The notes under the pieces: model-generated | Seen by the model: the letters and a program-made list of their open reading frames with translations, nothing else | Told to the model about the DNA's origin: nothing | Databases searched by the model: none | Made by a program: the position numbers and the translations under genes | Source: Vandiemenella viatica | Taxonomy: Eukaryota; Arthropoda; Insecta; Orthoptera; Morabidae | NCBI GenBank assembly: GCA_031002005.1 | Contig: JARYHS010013630.1 | Location: 28,487,112 to 28,551,111 of the forward strand | Reading direction: 5' to 3' | Length of the DNA stretch: 64,000 nt | Shown here: positions 35,479-45,599 of the stretch, one piece after another | How the letters are laid out: every line of letters starts with the position of its first letter | Position numbering within the stretch: position 1 is the stretch's first letter

Positions 35479-35703
35479 GTGTGATCGTAAGTTTTCCCGG
35501 CGGAACTGTTGCTGGAAGATTTCGGGGACGGGGTCCGAGGGTATAAATATCGACGCCCCCGGAGCAGACCAGCAGTCGCGTCACGGACTGCGCTCTTCAC
35601 GCCGACCAGTGGACGCTACCTGAAGATGATGGCATGTTACGCCATCGAAAATTCGTACATCTGCGATCAATTGACCCGGCTGCACGCCCGAGAAATCTTC
35701 CAG
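35479..35703 (+). mobile_element. 225-bp mini Penelope-like insertion with TATA box and hammerhead-like motif
   Basis: Flanked by an exact 16-bp repeat, CAGTGCTCGAACTTAT, at 35463-35478 and 35704-35719. It is a single, non-inverted, non-coding unit: TATAAATA at 35542, then about 70 nt on the hammerhead-like motif (35620-35650), then GCTGCACGCCCGAGAAATCT at the 3' end. The same order, TATA box then motif, occurs in the arms of PLE families 1 and 2. It is either a severely 5'-truncated PLE or a non-autonomous derivative of a third PLE family. Confidence 0.7.
35620..35650 (+). ncRNA. Hammerhead-like motif in the mini-PLE
   Basis: CTGAAGA, one extra T, GATGGC, 7-nt loop, GCCATC, GAAA. The core matches CUGANGA exactly and the stem is a perfect 6 bp, unlike in sequence to the other copies' stems. 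Confidence 0.55.
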
Positions 35704-35719
35704 CAGTGCTCGAACTTAT

Positions 35720-36329
35720 CAATAAATACCTCCAATGAGCTATTAGGCAAAAGTACAAAAGACATAATTTTTTTTTTTTTTGAATCACTTGTGTTAATTG
35801 TGTTATTATACTTCATCGAACAATTCTAATAGTACGTTTTGTACAATTTGTAAATGGTATCTGCGAACCATTTTGGCTCTGGTTTATATCATAAACTAAA
35901 CTGAATGTGATGCTGTTATCACAAGTTTATTATAATGTATCCTGAATATATTTCTCCATGAGCTTTTGATATTGATTATTTGATTTGTTTCATGACGTAG
36001 AAATCCATTATTTGTTTGCTTTGATAAATGGCTAATTTTAGCTGTGGGCGTTGCTTTGCTGTGCTGAATATTTAGATGTTAACTCTAACGTTAAATACGC
36101 CCAAGCCTGTAATTACCAGCGACAACCAATAAATGTTCCATTGTGACAATTCACCTGCAATCCTGCTAAAAATCAAAATTCTTGCAGAATTATAGTTTTA
36201 GTGTACCCATACAATTCAACCCTCTCAATTATTAATCCATATGAAGCTGATAATTAAGAATTAATATGATTCAAACAGTCAAATCATACCACTGTAGGGA
36301 AGGTACCCCTACAAGCTACATTAGGAAAA
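35720..36329. other. Unassigned AT-rich stretch
   Basis: No gene or repeat recognised. A 14-T run lies near 35770. Confidence 0.3.
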
Positions 36330-36600
36330 TTTGTAAGGAAAAGAAGCGGTTTCAAGACAGCAACAAGCAGTTAGAAGAAGCTATTATCGTGAATCTCAGT
36401 AGTTAAGATGTAAGATATCCCAGACAAAATGAACCTGGGAGGCCAAGCCTATGATCCGGCACTTGATTTTTCTAAGGCATTTGTCAGAATCAACCATAGA
36501 ATGCGTTGAAAGTGGTTAACATTATTGGGATAAACCAAGATGTATCTTGCTGGGAGAATGAATTCTAAAGATGTTCGAAGCAAATTATCAACCTGGGTAA
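36330..36600 (+). mobile_element. CR1/L2-like LINE fragment, left part
   Basis: Degraded RT motif A region (ALDFSKAF..RINHRMR-like in broken frames, then INQDVSCWENEF-like). It breaks off near 36600 where another LINE is inserted. The matching right part (RTGEPQVNILGPLLF, motif B) is at 37925-37985, in the expected order. Confidence 0.6.
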
Positions 36601-37924
36601 TGCAATATTAAGGGAGAAATGAAAGACATCAGTAGCTTTTGTCGATCTAACTGTGGCATATGATACAGTTTCCTGAATGGGCTCGTACTTAAACTTAGAA
36701 AGCATGTAACATTCAGAAAACTAGCATCACTCCTGAAGAACATGTTGACAAATCGATATTTCAAGGTCACCATTGGGTAAAAGACAAGTAAGTCATTTAC
36801 AGTAAAAAATGCATTACCGCAAGTGTAAGTACTAGCTCCATTGCTCTTGAGCTTGTACACCAGAGACATGCCTGAAACAGCCGGCAATGAATTCTGCTAC
36901 GATGACGACTTAGCTATAGTTGTCCAAACTGCCACACTAAAGGAAGGTGAAATCATTCTCTCAAATGACTTAGAAACCTTGAATATGAAGTTGAGACTTT
37001 GTCCAAACCTAATGAAAACAGAAATATGCGCATTCCATTTGAGCAATAGAATAGCACATCAGCAGTTCAAAGTGAGCTTCTGCCACGTAAGAGTGAAACA
37101 TAATTTCTACCCTAAATATCTTGGCATCACCTTAGACCAATCCTTAAAAAACACCTGGAAAACACAAGTCAAAAATTTAAAATACAGAATAACATCCACG
37201 AACAAACTAGCTGGTACTTCGTGGGGAGGCTGATGCCAACTTACTAAGAACAATCACCCTCACCATGGTTTACCCTATTGCTGAGTACTGTGCTCCAGTG
37301 TGGTAATGTAGCGTTCACACTAGAATAATCGACGTCCGTTTGAACGAGTGCATGAGAGTAATAACTGGCACTCTAAAATCCACCCCAGTTCCCTGGTTAC
37401 ATTTTATCAGCAATATATCACCTCCAGAGGTAGGGCGCCAATAAGCAACGGCACGTGAGTAGATAAAACTACATCGTCCTGACCACAGGATTTTCCAATC
37501 CAAGAGATCCTAAATGACCTACCCCCTACTCTTCTTATATCGAGATATCCAGTATGGCATGAAGTATTTTACTTCGATGTCAAGGAAAAAACGCGACAAA
37601 GCTGAAACTCTGCATTTGTGAAAAATCCAGATATTGAAGATCCTACAACTGGAGCTCCAGTATTCGATCTTAAGAGAGACCACTGGGTCAAACTAAATCG
37701 CCTAAGAACAGGCCACGCCAAATGCAACGCCATGCTCTAGCTCCTTGCCTGAGTATGGACCATATCATCAAGGAATGCCCTCTAAGGACTATTTCAAGAT
37801 GTTTTCAGTGCTACAATTTCCATCATTGGCTGCTACCAACGTTTTTGTCGTTGTATATATTGTATAACTTTATATGTATTACATTATTTGCTTAGCCATA
37901 CGACAAAAAAATAAACAAAAAAGG
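36601..37924 (+). mobile_element. Jockey-superfamily LINE, RT half, inserted in CR1-like LINE
   Basis: 5'-truncated LINE of a different family. Blocks: TSVAFVDLTVAYDT (motif A), KNMLTNRYFKVTIG, the motif B region APLLLSLYTRDMPETAG, NEFCYDDDLAIVVQTAT (motif C, normally YADD, here DDD), FHLSNRIAHQQFKVSF, YPKYLGITLDQSLKNTWKTQ, NKLAGTSWGG, MVYPIAEYCAPVW-like, RVITGTLKSTPVPWLHFIS and the final LNRLRTGHAKCNAM and MDHIIKECP. It ends near 37920 with AGCCATACGACAAAAAAATA. Frames are broken. Clade not assigned. Confidence 0.72.
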
Positions 37925-37985
37925 AGGATAAATGTGAGAACTGGTGAGCCACAGGTTAATATATTGGGACCACTACTGTTCTTCT
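37925..37985 (+). mobile_element. CR1/L2-like LINE fragment, right part
   Basis: Encodes RTGEPQVNILGPLLF, the degraded motif B block that follows the part ending at 36600. Confidence 0.55.
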
Positions 37986-38490
37986 TCTTTTTCGTTTTGT
38001 CCAACTATAAACGACGTGCTTCTTGACTCAGGCGGGCTTTCTTCTTAGTCCAGTATTCCTCATTCTTATATAGTAGTTGTCTTTTCTTTCCTGGGTCCAT
38101 TTGACACCAGATCCGGAAGCAGTGTACTGGCTGTTAGTGACTGGAGATAATTACATGTTTTAGTCAACATTCTCTACTTATCCCTGTTTTAAATCTAGTT
38201 GGAGTCAATTTTAAGTATTTTGATATGTTTTCTGACTAGACTCAACCACTTTGTGCTTGTTGCTTTCCCTCTAGGAAAGTGTGGAAGATTTTTGAGATGA
38301 GTCTATAATTGTCCATCTTAACTATGTGACCATAGAAGATTAATCTCCTCTTTCTCATAACTTTCCAATTGTTGCCAAAGGTCCTTACTTTCCCTCTTCG
38401 AGGTAATCTGTGCTCTTGTTACAGTTCCATTTGATCCAGGCTTGTCTTCTCTCATTAATAGTCTCATCACACTCTGTTGTACACCATTGG
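37986..38490 (-). mobile_element. LINE ORF2 C-terminal remnant, separate RT family
   Basis: On the minus strand broken frames give ESYEKEEINLLWSHS-like sequence in one frame and KVMRKRRLIFYGHIVKMDNY, then LISKIFHTFLEGK and QNRDK-like stretches. This is the K-RRL-FYGH--RMD--RL tail seen in some insect LINE ORF2 proteins. Only the last part of ORF2 is present. Confidence 0.55.
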
Positions 38491-38504
38491 TGTTTGTTCC
38501 TCCT

Positions 38505-38740
38505 ACTAAGCGTGGTAGGTGAGCAGTAACGTTCTGGCCCAGCATTCGGAAGGATGAGGGTTCCAATCTCGGTCCGGCCAACCAGATTTGGGTTTTCCTT
38601 GGTTTCCCCAAATCACTCGAGACGAATGCGGGAATGGTTCCTTCGAAAAACCATGGCCAAATTCATTCCTGTTCCTTGCCTGCATTCCTTTCCCGCCTCT
38701 AATTACCTCAACGCCGACGAGGCGTAAGGCATAAAAAAAG
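38505..38740 (+). mobile_element. tRNA-derived SINE, third copy
   Basis: The best of the three copies: head region from 38505, B-box-like GGGTTCCAATCTCGG at about 38559, then TTTGGGTTTTCCTTGGTTTC and ATGCGGGAATGGTTCCTTCG, ending AATTACCTCAACGCCGACGA and a short A-run. Confidence 0.75.
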
Positions 38741-38744
38741 GGCA

Positions 38745-38840
38745 GTCATTGGGGATTGTCGACGGAAGTGAAAACTTAAAACTATGAATATTATAAGCGC
38801 AGCACGTTACACTTAATGCTACAGATACACTGTTAACATT
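38745..38840 (+). repeat. 95-bp dispersed direct repeat, copy 1
   Basis: GGGCAGTCATTGGGGATTGT through GAAGTGAAAACTTAAAACTA and CTACAGATACACTGTTAAC. Copy 2 at 39558-39652 is in the same orientation, about 85% similar by eye. They bracket the PLE at 39277. Identity unknown. Confidence 0.6.
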
Positions 38841-39276
38841 TGCATGTCGGGTACGCGAGCTTTTAAGCTTTTACCCAACCAAAAATCGCCCAGTGGGCCT
38901 AAAGAAGTTTTTATATCAAAAAAGTTTATCCGATTGTGGACTCGATCTCGTAACCTTCCATTCTACGGTAATAACTGTAGTGTAAAAAATTAAAATTTCG
39001 TAAATTGTAAATTAAAATAAATCATTTTGCCATTTCAATATACATATTTTCAACCTCACTTTTCGATAGTATATGCTAATAAACCCTAAATTTGAAATAA
39101 AAGTCAATTTGCATTTTTAGTTTTGAATTGAAAAATTTAAGTTTTTTGTAAATTGATCAATCCAAAATTTCGATAATATAATCTAATAAACAGTTCTTTT
39201 CAGTAGTAGCTATTCTCAAAATTCAACACATAAATCTAAAGTTATCATAAAATATTATCGAACAATTGGATATCTG
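38841..39276. other. Unassigned AT-rich stretch
   Basis: No gene or repeat recognised. Confidence 0.3.
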
Positions 39277-39484
39277 GTTAGAGTGACGCCGCGTCACGAT
39301 GTGTGCAGCCGACGTTTCGACCATCTTTCTGTGGTCTTCTTCTGGATAGTTCTGCGGCGTCATCTGGACAGCTGCCTAGAAGAAGACCACAGAAGGATGG
39401 TCGAAACGTCGGCTGCACACATCAGGACGCGGCGTCACCTGGACAGCCAATAACCCCTGGCTATGGCGTCAGAAGCGTATGATT
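39277..39484 (+). mobile_element. Short inverted Penelope-like insertion (family 3)
   Basis: Two copies head to head: minus about 39277-39349 and plus about 39375-39438, followed by a 46-nt tail (39439-39484) on the plus copy only. Target duplication ACAAYTGGATATYTG at 39262-39276 and 39485-39499 (two transitions). Both arms contain the hammerhead-like motif followed by GAAACGTCGGCTGCACACAT. No coding sequence. The mismatches in its target duplication suggest it is older than the insertions at 25946 and 29908. Confidence 0.7.
39376..39410 (+). ncRNA. Hammerhead-like motif in PLE family 3
   Basis: CTAGAAGA-like core, one extra A, GACCA pairing with TGGTC around a short loop, GAAA, then CGTC. 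A mirror copy lies in the left arm at about 39310-39345. Confidence 0.4.
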
Positions 39485-39557
39485 ACAACTGGATATTTGT
39501 TTTACCACACTAGTAAGATAATTCCTCATTGCATAATGTGTTGCAGTGGCTATATAT

Positions 39558-39652
39558 ATAAAAGGCAGTGACTGGGGACTGCCAATAGAAGTGAAAATTT
39601 AAAACTATGAATTCATGCGCGCAACTCGTCATACTTACGGCTACAGATATAC
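39558..39652 (+). repeat. 95-bp dispersed direct repeat, copy 2
   Basis: GGCAGTGACTGGGGACTGCC through GAAGTGAAAATTTAAAACTA and CTACAGATATACTAAATAA. Pairs with 38745-38840. Confidence 0.6.
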
Positions 39653-39769
39653 TAAATAATAATAATTCCGTGTTGTGGTAATAAACTTATCACAGGATTT
39701 CTATTGGGCGCGCAATCCGTCTCTGTGTAGATGTTTTTTATAAGAAATAAATCTGAAAGGAGTTTCAAC

Positions 39770-40395
39770 TGACGACGAATGGAATGGGTTGAAAAGAGAA
39801 ACGATCAAAGCTGGCAAAGTAACATTAGGCTTTTGGGGAACAAGATGCCAGAAAACCTTGGATTACAGAAGAAATTTTGGAGTTGATGGATCAGAGAAGA
39901 ATGCACAAAAATGTTCAGCAGAGAGCAGTACAGACACTTTAGAAATCAAATAAACAGAAAAAAGAATAAAGAAAAATGGGTGCACTAAAAGTGCGAAGAA
40001 GTAGAAAAGAAAATGGTCATAGCTAAAGTAGAAAAGAAAATGGTCAGGGGTGGATCCAGGGGGGGGGCTCAAGCCCCCAAAAGGGTCTAGGTTCACCCCC
40101 AACATTGTGACTTTGTAGACTTTTTTTTTTTTTTTAGCTCTACAGATTTAAAGCCCCTTGCCCGATCAAGCTCCCCCAAAAACCTAAATCCATCGAGGGC
40201 AAGCCCTCCGCAACCAAAATCCACTAAAGCCAAGCACCACCCAAACCGAAGTCTCGCTCAAGCCCCTCCCAAACCAAAATCCTGGATCCGCCTCTGAAAA
40301 TGGTCATAGCTAAAGTAGAAAAGAAAATGGTCATAGCTAAAGTAGATGTGTCCTACAGGAAGATTAAACAAGATTTTGGAGAAATAAAGAAAAGA
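39770..40395 (+). mobile_element. RTE-clade LINE copy 3, left part
   Basis: Endonuclease/RT linker in broken frames: KPWITEEILELMDQRRMHKN, then QYRHFRNQINRKNKEKW. It contains a local tandem triplication of a 27-bp unit (AAAATGGTCATAGCTAAAGT and following) around 40005-40345, into which an hAT-like MITE inserted. It continues at 41050. Confidence 0.75.
40045..40296. mobile_element. hAT-like MITE with 8-bp target duplication
   Basis: 252 bp. Inverted ends are CAGGGGTGGATCCAGG and, from the other side, CAGAGGCGGATCCAGG. Exact 8-bp duplication AAAATGGT at 40037-40044 and 40297-40304. The interior is C-rich with a T-run near 40122. The ends differ from the MITE at 11997, so this is another family. 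Confidence 0.85.
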
Positions 40396-41049
40396 TGTAT
40401 AAACCTTAATGCTAATGTTTGAAAACGGTGGCGAAACGATTACCTTCCGCCGACTCAAGTAGCAGCTAAAGCGGAGTTATACATTGTTTTAGTCCCTCGT
40501 GCTCGGATTGTACCGGAGGGCGCAACGCGGTAACGTGGCCATTAACCACTATAGCCCACATTTCTTAAAAATAGTGTAAAGTGAATTTAAGATCGTGGAC
40601 CTTTTATGATACCAGTGACCAAGAGAACTTAATGAGTTTTGATTAAAAGTGAGTGTGACAAAGGGTATTTTGGGTTGTACAGAGACGAACTGAGAACATT
40701 AGCTCGTAGTAAGAAATAATTTGTGGAAGTAAACTCAATACTAATTTTCCTTAAGAATTCTGCAATTTTTGAAAGACGAAATTACGATTAGCTATAATTA
40801 TGAAATTTTTATGGTGGCCAACCAGTTCAAGTGTTCCAATTTGACTAGAAATAAACTTATGGTGGACAGATTTATGTTTTAATGAACTTGAATAACGTCT
40901 TAGTAATAATTTTCCCATCCCCACTAAGAGTTGGTTTGGTGACACCCCTGGCGACAGCGGTATTATCGAACTGTTTAAATTAATCAACTGACAAAAAAAT
41001 AATCCACCACCAATAAATTAATTATCTTTGTAAATATTAATTACCATAA
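40396..41049. other. 650-bp insert inside RTE copy 3, unidentified
   Basis: RTE sequence stops near 40395 and resumes at 41050 in the right order. The interruption is non-coding and matches no other part of the window that I can see. I found neither inverted ends nor a clear target duplication. Confidence 0.45.
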
Positions 41050-42477
41050 CAAGCTTATACTCTTTTAAATTCAGAAGACAGAGTGATTCCATGGAAGGGA
41101 TACATACAGAAATTGTATGACGGAGATATTTTAAACAACAGTGTACTGGGAAAAAAGGCCATGTCAACACTGCTGACTTAGGAAATACTGTTTTAAGAAC
41201 AGAACTTGACAGAGCTTTGAAAGATCTGAAATCAAATAAGGCAATTGGAATTGATAGTATTCCTGCAGAATTTCTGACCTCCCTAGGAGAAGAGGAATCC
41301 AAAGATTATTCAAACTGCTATCAGAATGTTATGAAACAGAAGATATTCCAGTTTTATTTAAAGTGTCATCTTCACACTTCTGAAGAAAGCATAAGCCAAT
41401 AAATTTGAGAATCATCGCATTCCAAGACTAACATCACGTGCTTCAAAATTACTGACCATGATAATATCCAGAAAATAGAAAGCAAAACAGAAGAGATAGT
41501 AGGTGAAGTTCAGTTTGGGGTTAGGAAAAACGGCAGCAAAAGAGAAGCAATTCTGGCTTAAGATTAATACTTGAATGGCGGATCAAGAAAAACAAATGTA
41601 AGGCATTTGCTGATTTAGAAAATGCTTTTGATAATGTTAGGTGGTAAAAGATGTTTAAAATTTTAAAGAAATCAGATTTAAAATACCGAGATTGGAGAAT
41701 ACTTTATAAGCTATATAAGAATGAAGTAGTTATAATAAAAGAAGAAATTCATGGGAGACATCGATCAATTAAAAAGTGTGTGAGATAAAGTTGTAGTCTG
41801 TCTCCATTAATATTCAACCTGTATGTAGAGGAATCAATAAAGGAAGTGGAGGAAAATTTTTAATGTGGTATAATGTTCAAGGAGAAAAAAACAGTATGCT
41901 ACATTTTGCTGATGACATTATCCTGTTACCAGAGCAGGTTGATGATACTGAGAATTTAATGAATGGCATGAAAAATATATAAAAATACTGTTGGAAGATT
42001 TCGGACTCAATATAGACTGAAGCAAGTCATAAGTGATAATATTTAGCAGAAATTATAGCAATAACAATAATTAAATATAAAAATCGGATCGGATTCGAAA
42101 AAACAAGTAAATGTATTCTGCTTTCTAGGAAGTAATATTACAACTAATGTCTAAGCATTTGAAATGTGATGCTACAGAAGAATGGTGAAAATTAAGTGTA
42201 CAGATAAAGTACTAAATGAGCGTGTTTTGAAAATTATGTCCAAGGAAAGATGTTTATCGAAGAGTCTAACAGAAATAAAAGATAGGTTATATTTTGAGAC
42301 ATGGGTGATTGTTTAATTTATTAGTGGAGAGAATAGTTGAAGAATTATAGAGGAAGACAGAGATTAGAATATATAAAGCAGATAATTGAGAACGTGGGAT
42401 GTAAGTGGTATTTTGAGATGACGAAGTTAGCTAAACATAGCAAGGTATGATGGAGGATTGCATCTAACCATTTTTTC
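41050..42477 (+). mobile_element. RTE-clade LINE copy 3, right part
   Basis: Degraded RT: LKDLKSNKAIGIDSIPAEFL (41217-41280), FADLENAFDNVRW-like, CSLSPLIFNLYVEESIKEVE-like, MLHFADDIILLPEQVDDTEN (catalytic FADD kept) and C-terminal FEM-CYRRMVKIKCTDKVLNE-like. Many stops. Ends at the junction with a CR1-like copy near 42477. Confidence 0.75.
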
Positions 42478-43960
42478 CCTGTTTTCTAACATAGCTATAG
42501 AAAATACTAGATGTATCCGTCAGTGGTCCCCTTTACTAATAATGTTCTTCATCAACCCATCATTAACCACTTTCCGTGCTGTAATTAATTCCTTATCTAG
42601 TTATTTCATGTAATCCCTAATACCTTGCTGTCACTTACATCTATTGGGTTCTCTTCTCGCCAACCTCTTTAATCTCCTTATGTCCATATTATAATACACA
42701 TTTCTTTATTGTCTGTTAGAATCAATTTTTCTTCACCCTTTTTTTACTTTTTCCTAGAACTCTTTCCACTTTATCTCCAATGTACTTGTACCATCCTTCC
42801 ATTTGCTGAAACCTTCCCTGTAATATCTCTTCAGTTTCGAAATTTGTAGCTTTTTTTTTATAATTGTACCTATTTCTACCTTCAAATTTGGCCACATGTT
42901 TACTGAATCCTCTAATATCCATCCTAACTGCTTCGTGATCACTTATTCCTTCGGTTACTTGGCACCTCACAAGGTTATCATTGGGTTTTATTAGGAAGAT
43001 ATCCAACATGTTTGGTCCTCTTTTGTTTTGCTCTACCAGTTGTTTAAATCCTCCTTCCATTACTAAGGTATTTGAAAATCTGTGTTCCCTTGTGTTATTG
43101 ATCTTATTTCCCATCCAGCTGATACCTGGTAAGTTTAAAATTACCGCCAATAATGACCATTCTATTCTCACTTCTGATTTCTGAGTATGAATTTAGTTTC
43201 TCCCATAGAGTTTCATTTTTATCATTAATTCTTCCACTACGATAAGCAGCCAACACCCTGCTGTTTTAAATATTTTTTTTTACTTCGGAAATCTACCCCA
43301 AGTAGCTTAAGACTATTATCTACAAACATCAGCGAACTTTAGGAATCTTTGCTAACCACTATGAACATCCCTCTACCAATTGTCTTCTGTCTTTGCGGTA
43401 CACCCTGTAATCTTCTGGAAAAAAAACAAGATTTTTTATTTTTACTTTCGTGGATCTACAATCAGTATCCCTTTGAACATCTATCTCCATACCCTTACCA
43501 CCAGCTCCTAACCCAAGATAGGCACAGTCCTGACCGCATCGTAACTGGAAATGGACCCCATTACAGATTTGGCTACCAACTAAGAAAGTATCCTTTTGCC
43601 CCTTCCATTTAGATGTATGCCATGCCTACTGAAAACCCACATATCAAATGTGTCCTCAAGAACAACCCTCAAGACAGAATTAATGTCTTTCTCAAGAAGC
43701 ATCTCGGTCTCCATGTTTACTAGCCTCACGGCGTGGTCTAACTGTGGCCGATCACAGTGATTCAAGACCTGCGTGAGTTCCACTCTGGTATGCTACGCCT
43801 CCATCACAACCTTCCTGAGGTCGCTCTCTGTACTATAACTTGCGTTCCTATCAACACTATGCCCTCCATCTCCCACTATCACTACTCTATCCTCTTTAAT
43901 CAAATCCCTATGAAGTGATCCCATATCTTCTATCACCTGCCCTAACGTTGCACTGGGTTT
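42478..43960 (-). mobile_element. CR1/L2-like LINE copy including ORF1 esterase-like part
   Basis: Reading the minus strand from 43960: VIVGDGGHSVDRNASY, then an A-less linker and WVFSRHGIHLNGRGKRIL (about 43590-43900). These resemble the Gly/Asn and His blocks of the SGNH-type esterase domain known in ORF1 of CR1-like LINEs. Then comes the endonuclease (42722-43171: NLPGISWMGNKINNTREHRF, NMLDIFLIKPNDNLVRCQVT, EGISDHEAVRMDIRGF) and the start of the linker, ending near 42478. RT is absent, so the 3' part was lost or is elsewhere. Frames are broken. Confidence 0.75.
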
Positions 43961-43964
43961 GAAA

Positions 43965-44300
43965 AAAACTTGTGACTGCCAGCCTGTGTCTAACTTGGTT
44001 GAAAGATATTGATAGGAATGTTAAAAGAGTTGCATGTAAGAGAAAAGATGACTCTGACCAGCAATTGGCACTCGATTTCGGGCATAAGGATGTGGGAAGA
44101 TTTTCTTTCGTAGATAAGGGGCTCAGTGACTGGAATAAATTACCAATAGAAATGATGAATAATTTAGCAAAACCACAAAAAGAATTTAAATTTGAAATTA
44201 ACAGAGGGAAAAAGTAGGTGGGAAAAGAAAAGAGGAAAATGGATGTGTAGGGAAATTGTCACTGGAGCAAGTGCTCCATCGCTATTAAATTGATCCTAAA
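43965..44300 (+). mobile_element. CR1/L2-like LINE 3' end
   Basis: ORF2 tail KDDSDQQLALDFGHKDVGRF, SDWNKLPIEMMNNLAKPQKE, stop, then 3' UTR ending CACTGGAGCAAGTGCTCCAT and an AT-rich tail. Opposite in orientation to the copy on its left. Confidence 0.75.
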
Positions 44301-44379
44301 GAAGAGGTTCTACACCTCTTCCATGGTTATTACCTAGCAGTAGAACCCTTTTTTTCCTATTATTTCCTTGAACGCCCCT

Positions 44380-44600
44380 ATTTTAAATATCCAACATGTT
44401 TGGTTCCCTTGTGTTTTGCTCTTCCGCTTGTTGTAAAGCTTCCTTCCATTACATATTTGCAAATCACTTTTGTTATTAATCTTATTCCCTACCCAACTGA
44501 CATCTGGTAAGTTTAAGTAATACTAACAACTTTTTCATGAAAATTGCCACCGCTTCATTAGCTCCATGTCAATTGGAAGGTTAATAATTAAATTAATTTT
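44380..44600 (-). mobile_element. CR1/L2-like LINE debris
   Basis: On the minus strand the endonuclease stretch matching LPDVSWVGNKINN and NMLDI of other copies (about 44385-44520). 3'-end-like AAAATTGCCACCGCTTCATT lies near 44540. Confidence 0.5.
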
Positions 44601-45160
44601 TTATGTATTAGTTAACGTGTAGAAATTACATACTATATTTAGTGGCTGCATGACCACTGTAACTCAAAAATACAAATCTGAGACTATGTATTAATTCTTT
44701 AAACAAATAAAACGACAGACACTAATGTACAGTTAGTACATTCGAAAAAAGTTAAGGCGCTGTATCTGATGTTTAAGATAGGTGTTGATATATGTAGATG
44801 AACAAGCTAGATGCTCTAACAAAAAGTTAAAAGGCTTATAATATTTTTTAAAAAACAAACGCATGAGATAACGTATTAGTATTTGATTTATAATTCTTAT
44901 AAAAGCAAATCTGATATTATTAATTTTTGAATGAAGATCTGAATTCAGTTTTTAATTGTATAGATCTTTGAATAATCAAAGTGCTGTTGGATAAGTACAA
45001 TCACCTTTGATAAAATTGTTGGCAAACCTGACATATGTTTCGCAATTCATATGTTCAGTTTTCGCGCCTTCGGAAATGGTTTGTTTATTTTGAAAAGACT
45101 GAAATTCTTCTCCCGTTTTGTGATGCACAGTGCATCGTGTGCTGAGTCTTCGTAATTTTA
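44601..45160. other. Unassigned AT-rich stretch
   Basis: No gene or repeat recognised. Confidence 0.3.
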
Positions 45161-45191
45161 GGATTTCATTTACGAAAAAAAAAACTACTAA

Positions 45192-45444
45192 TATGAAGCC
45201 GGGCTGTTCAGCAACCGCTACATCAACAAGAAATGTGGAAAGAAAGGTAATTAATTCCATGCACTGGTTGTTTTCCTCTACACCTTAACTTTGTATTAAC
45301 TCTCGTGTTTTCGCTTTTAGGAGAATGTGAAGAATGCAAGGAAATCGTTACATGTCCTTCAGCGAGCTGCAAGGGATAAAGAAAATCTTGTTGGTCCTGT
45401 AGAAATATGCCTCATTCTGACAAAGACATTGTGAAACATCTGAA
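45192..45444 (+). pseudogene. Candidate cysteine-rich exon pair with internal stop
   Basis: Splice signals frame two short exons: donor GGTAATT at 45247, acceptor TTCGCTTTTAG ending at 45320, donor GTAAGT at 45445. Joined in phase the frame reads LFSNRYINKKCGKKGECEEC, then KEIVTCPSASCKG, a TAA, then RKSCWSCRNMPHSDKDIVKH. Cysteine spacing (CxxC, x5, C, x4, C ... CxxC with later His) suggests a zinc-binding domain. The TAA and an upstream stop next to a 10-A run mean it is a pseudogene, wrongly read, or chance. Family unknown. Confidence 0.25.
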
Positions 45445-45599
45445 GTAAGTTTATTTGTTGTTACTAATTGCGAAGGAGCTCATGCCCCGATGCTAATTTT
45501 CCTACACACATATTTCAAACACATTTTTACTCTAAATTACTTAACAGTCGGAGATATTTAGTTAATTTGCTCCAAAGCCAGGCTCTCCTAAATGTAAAT

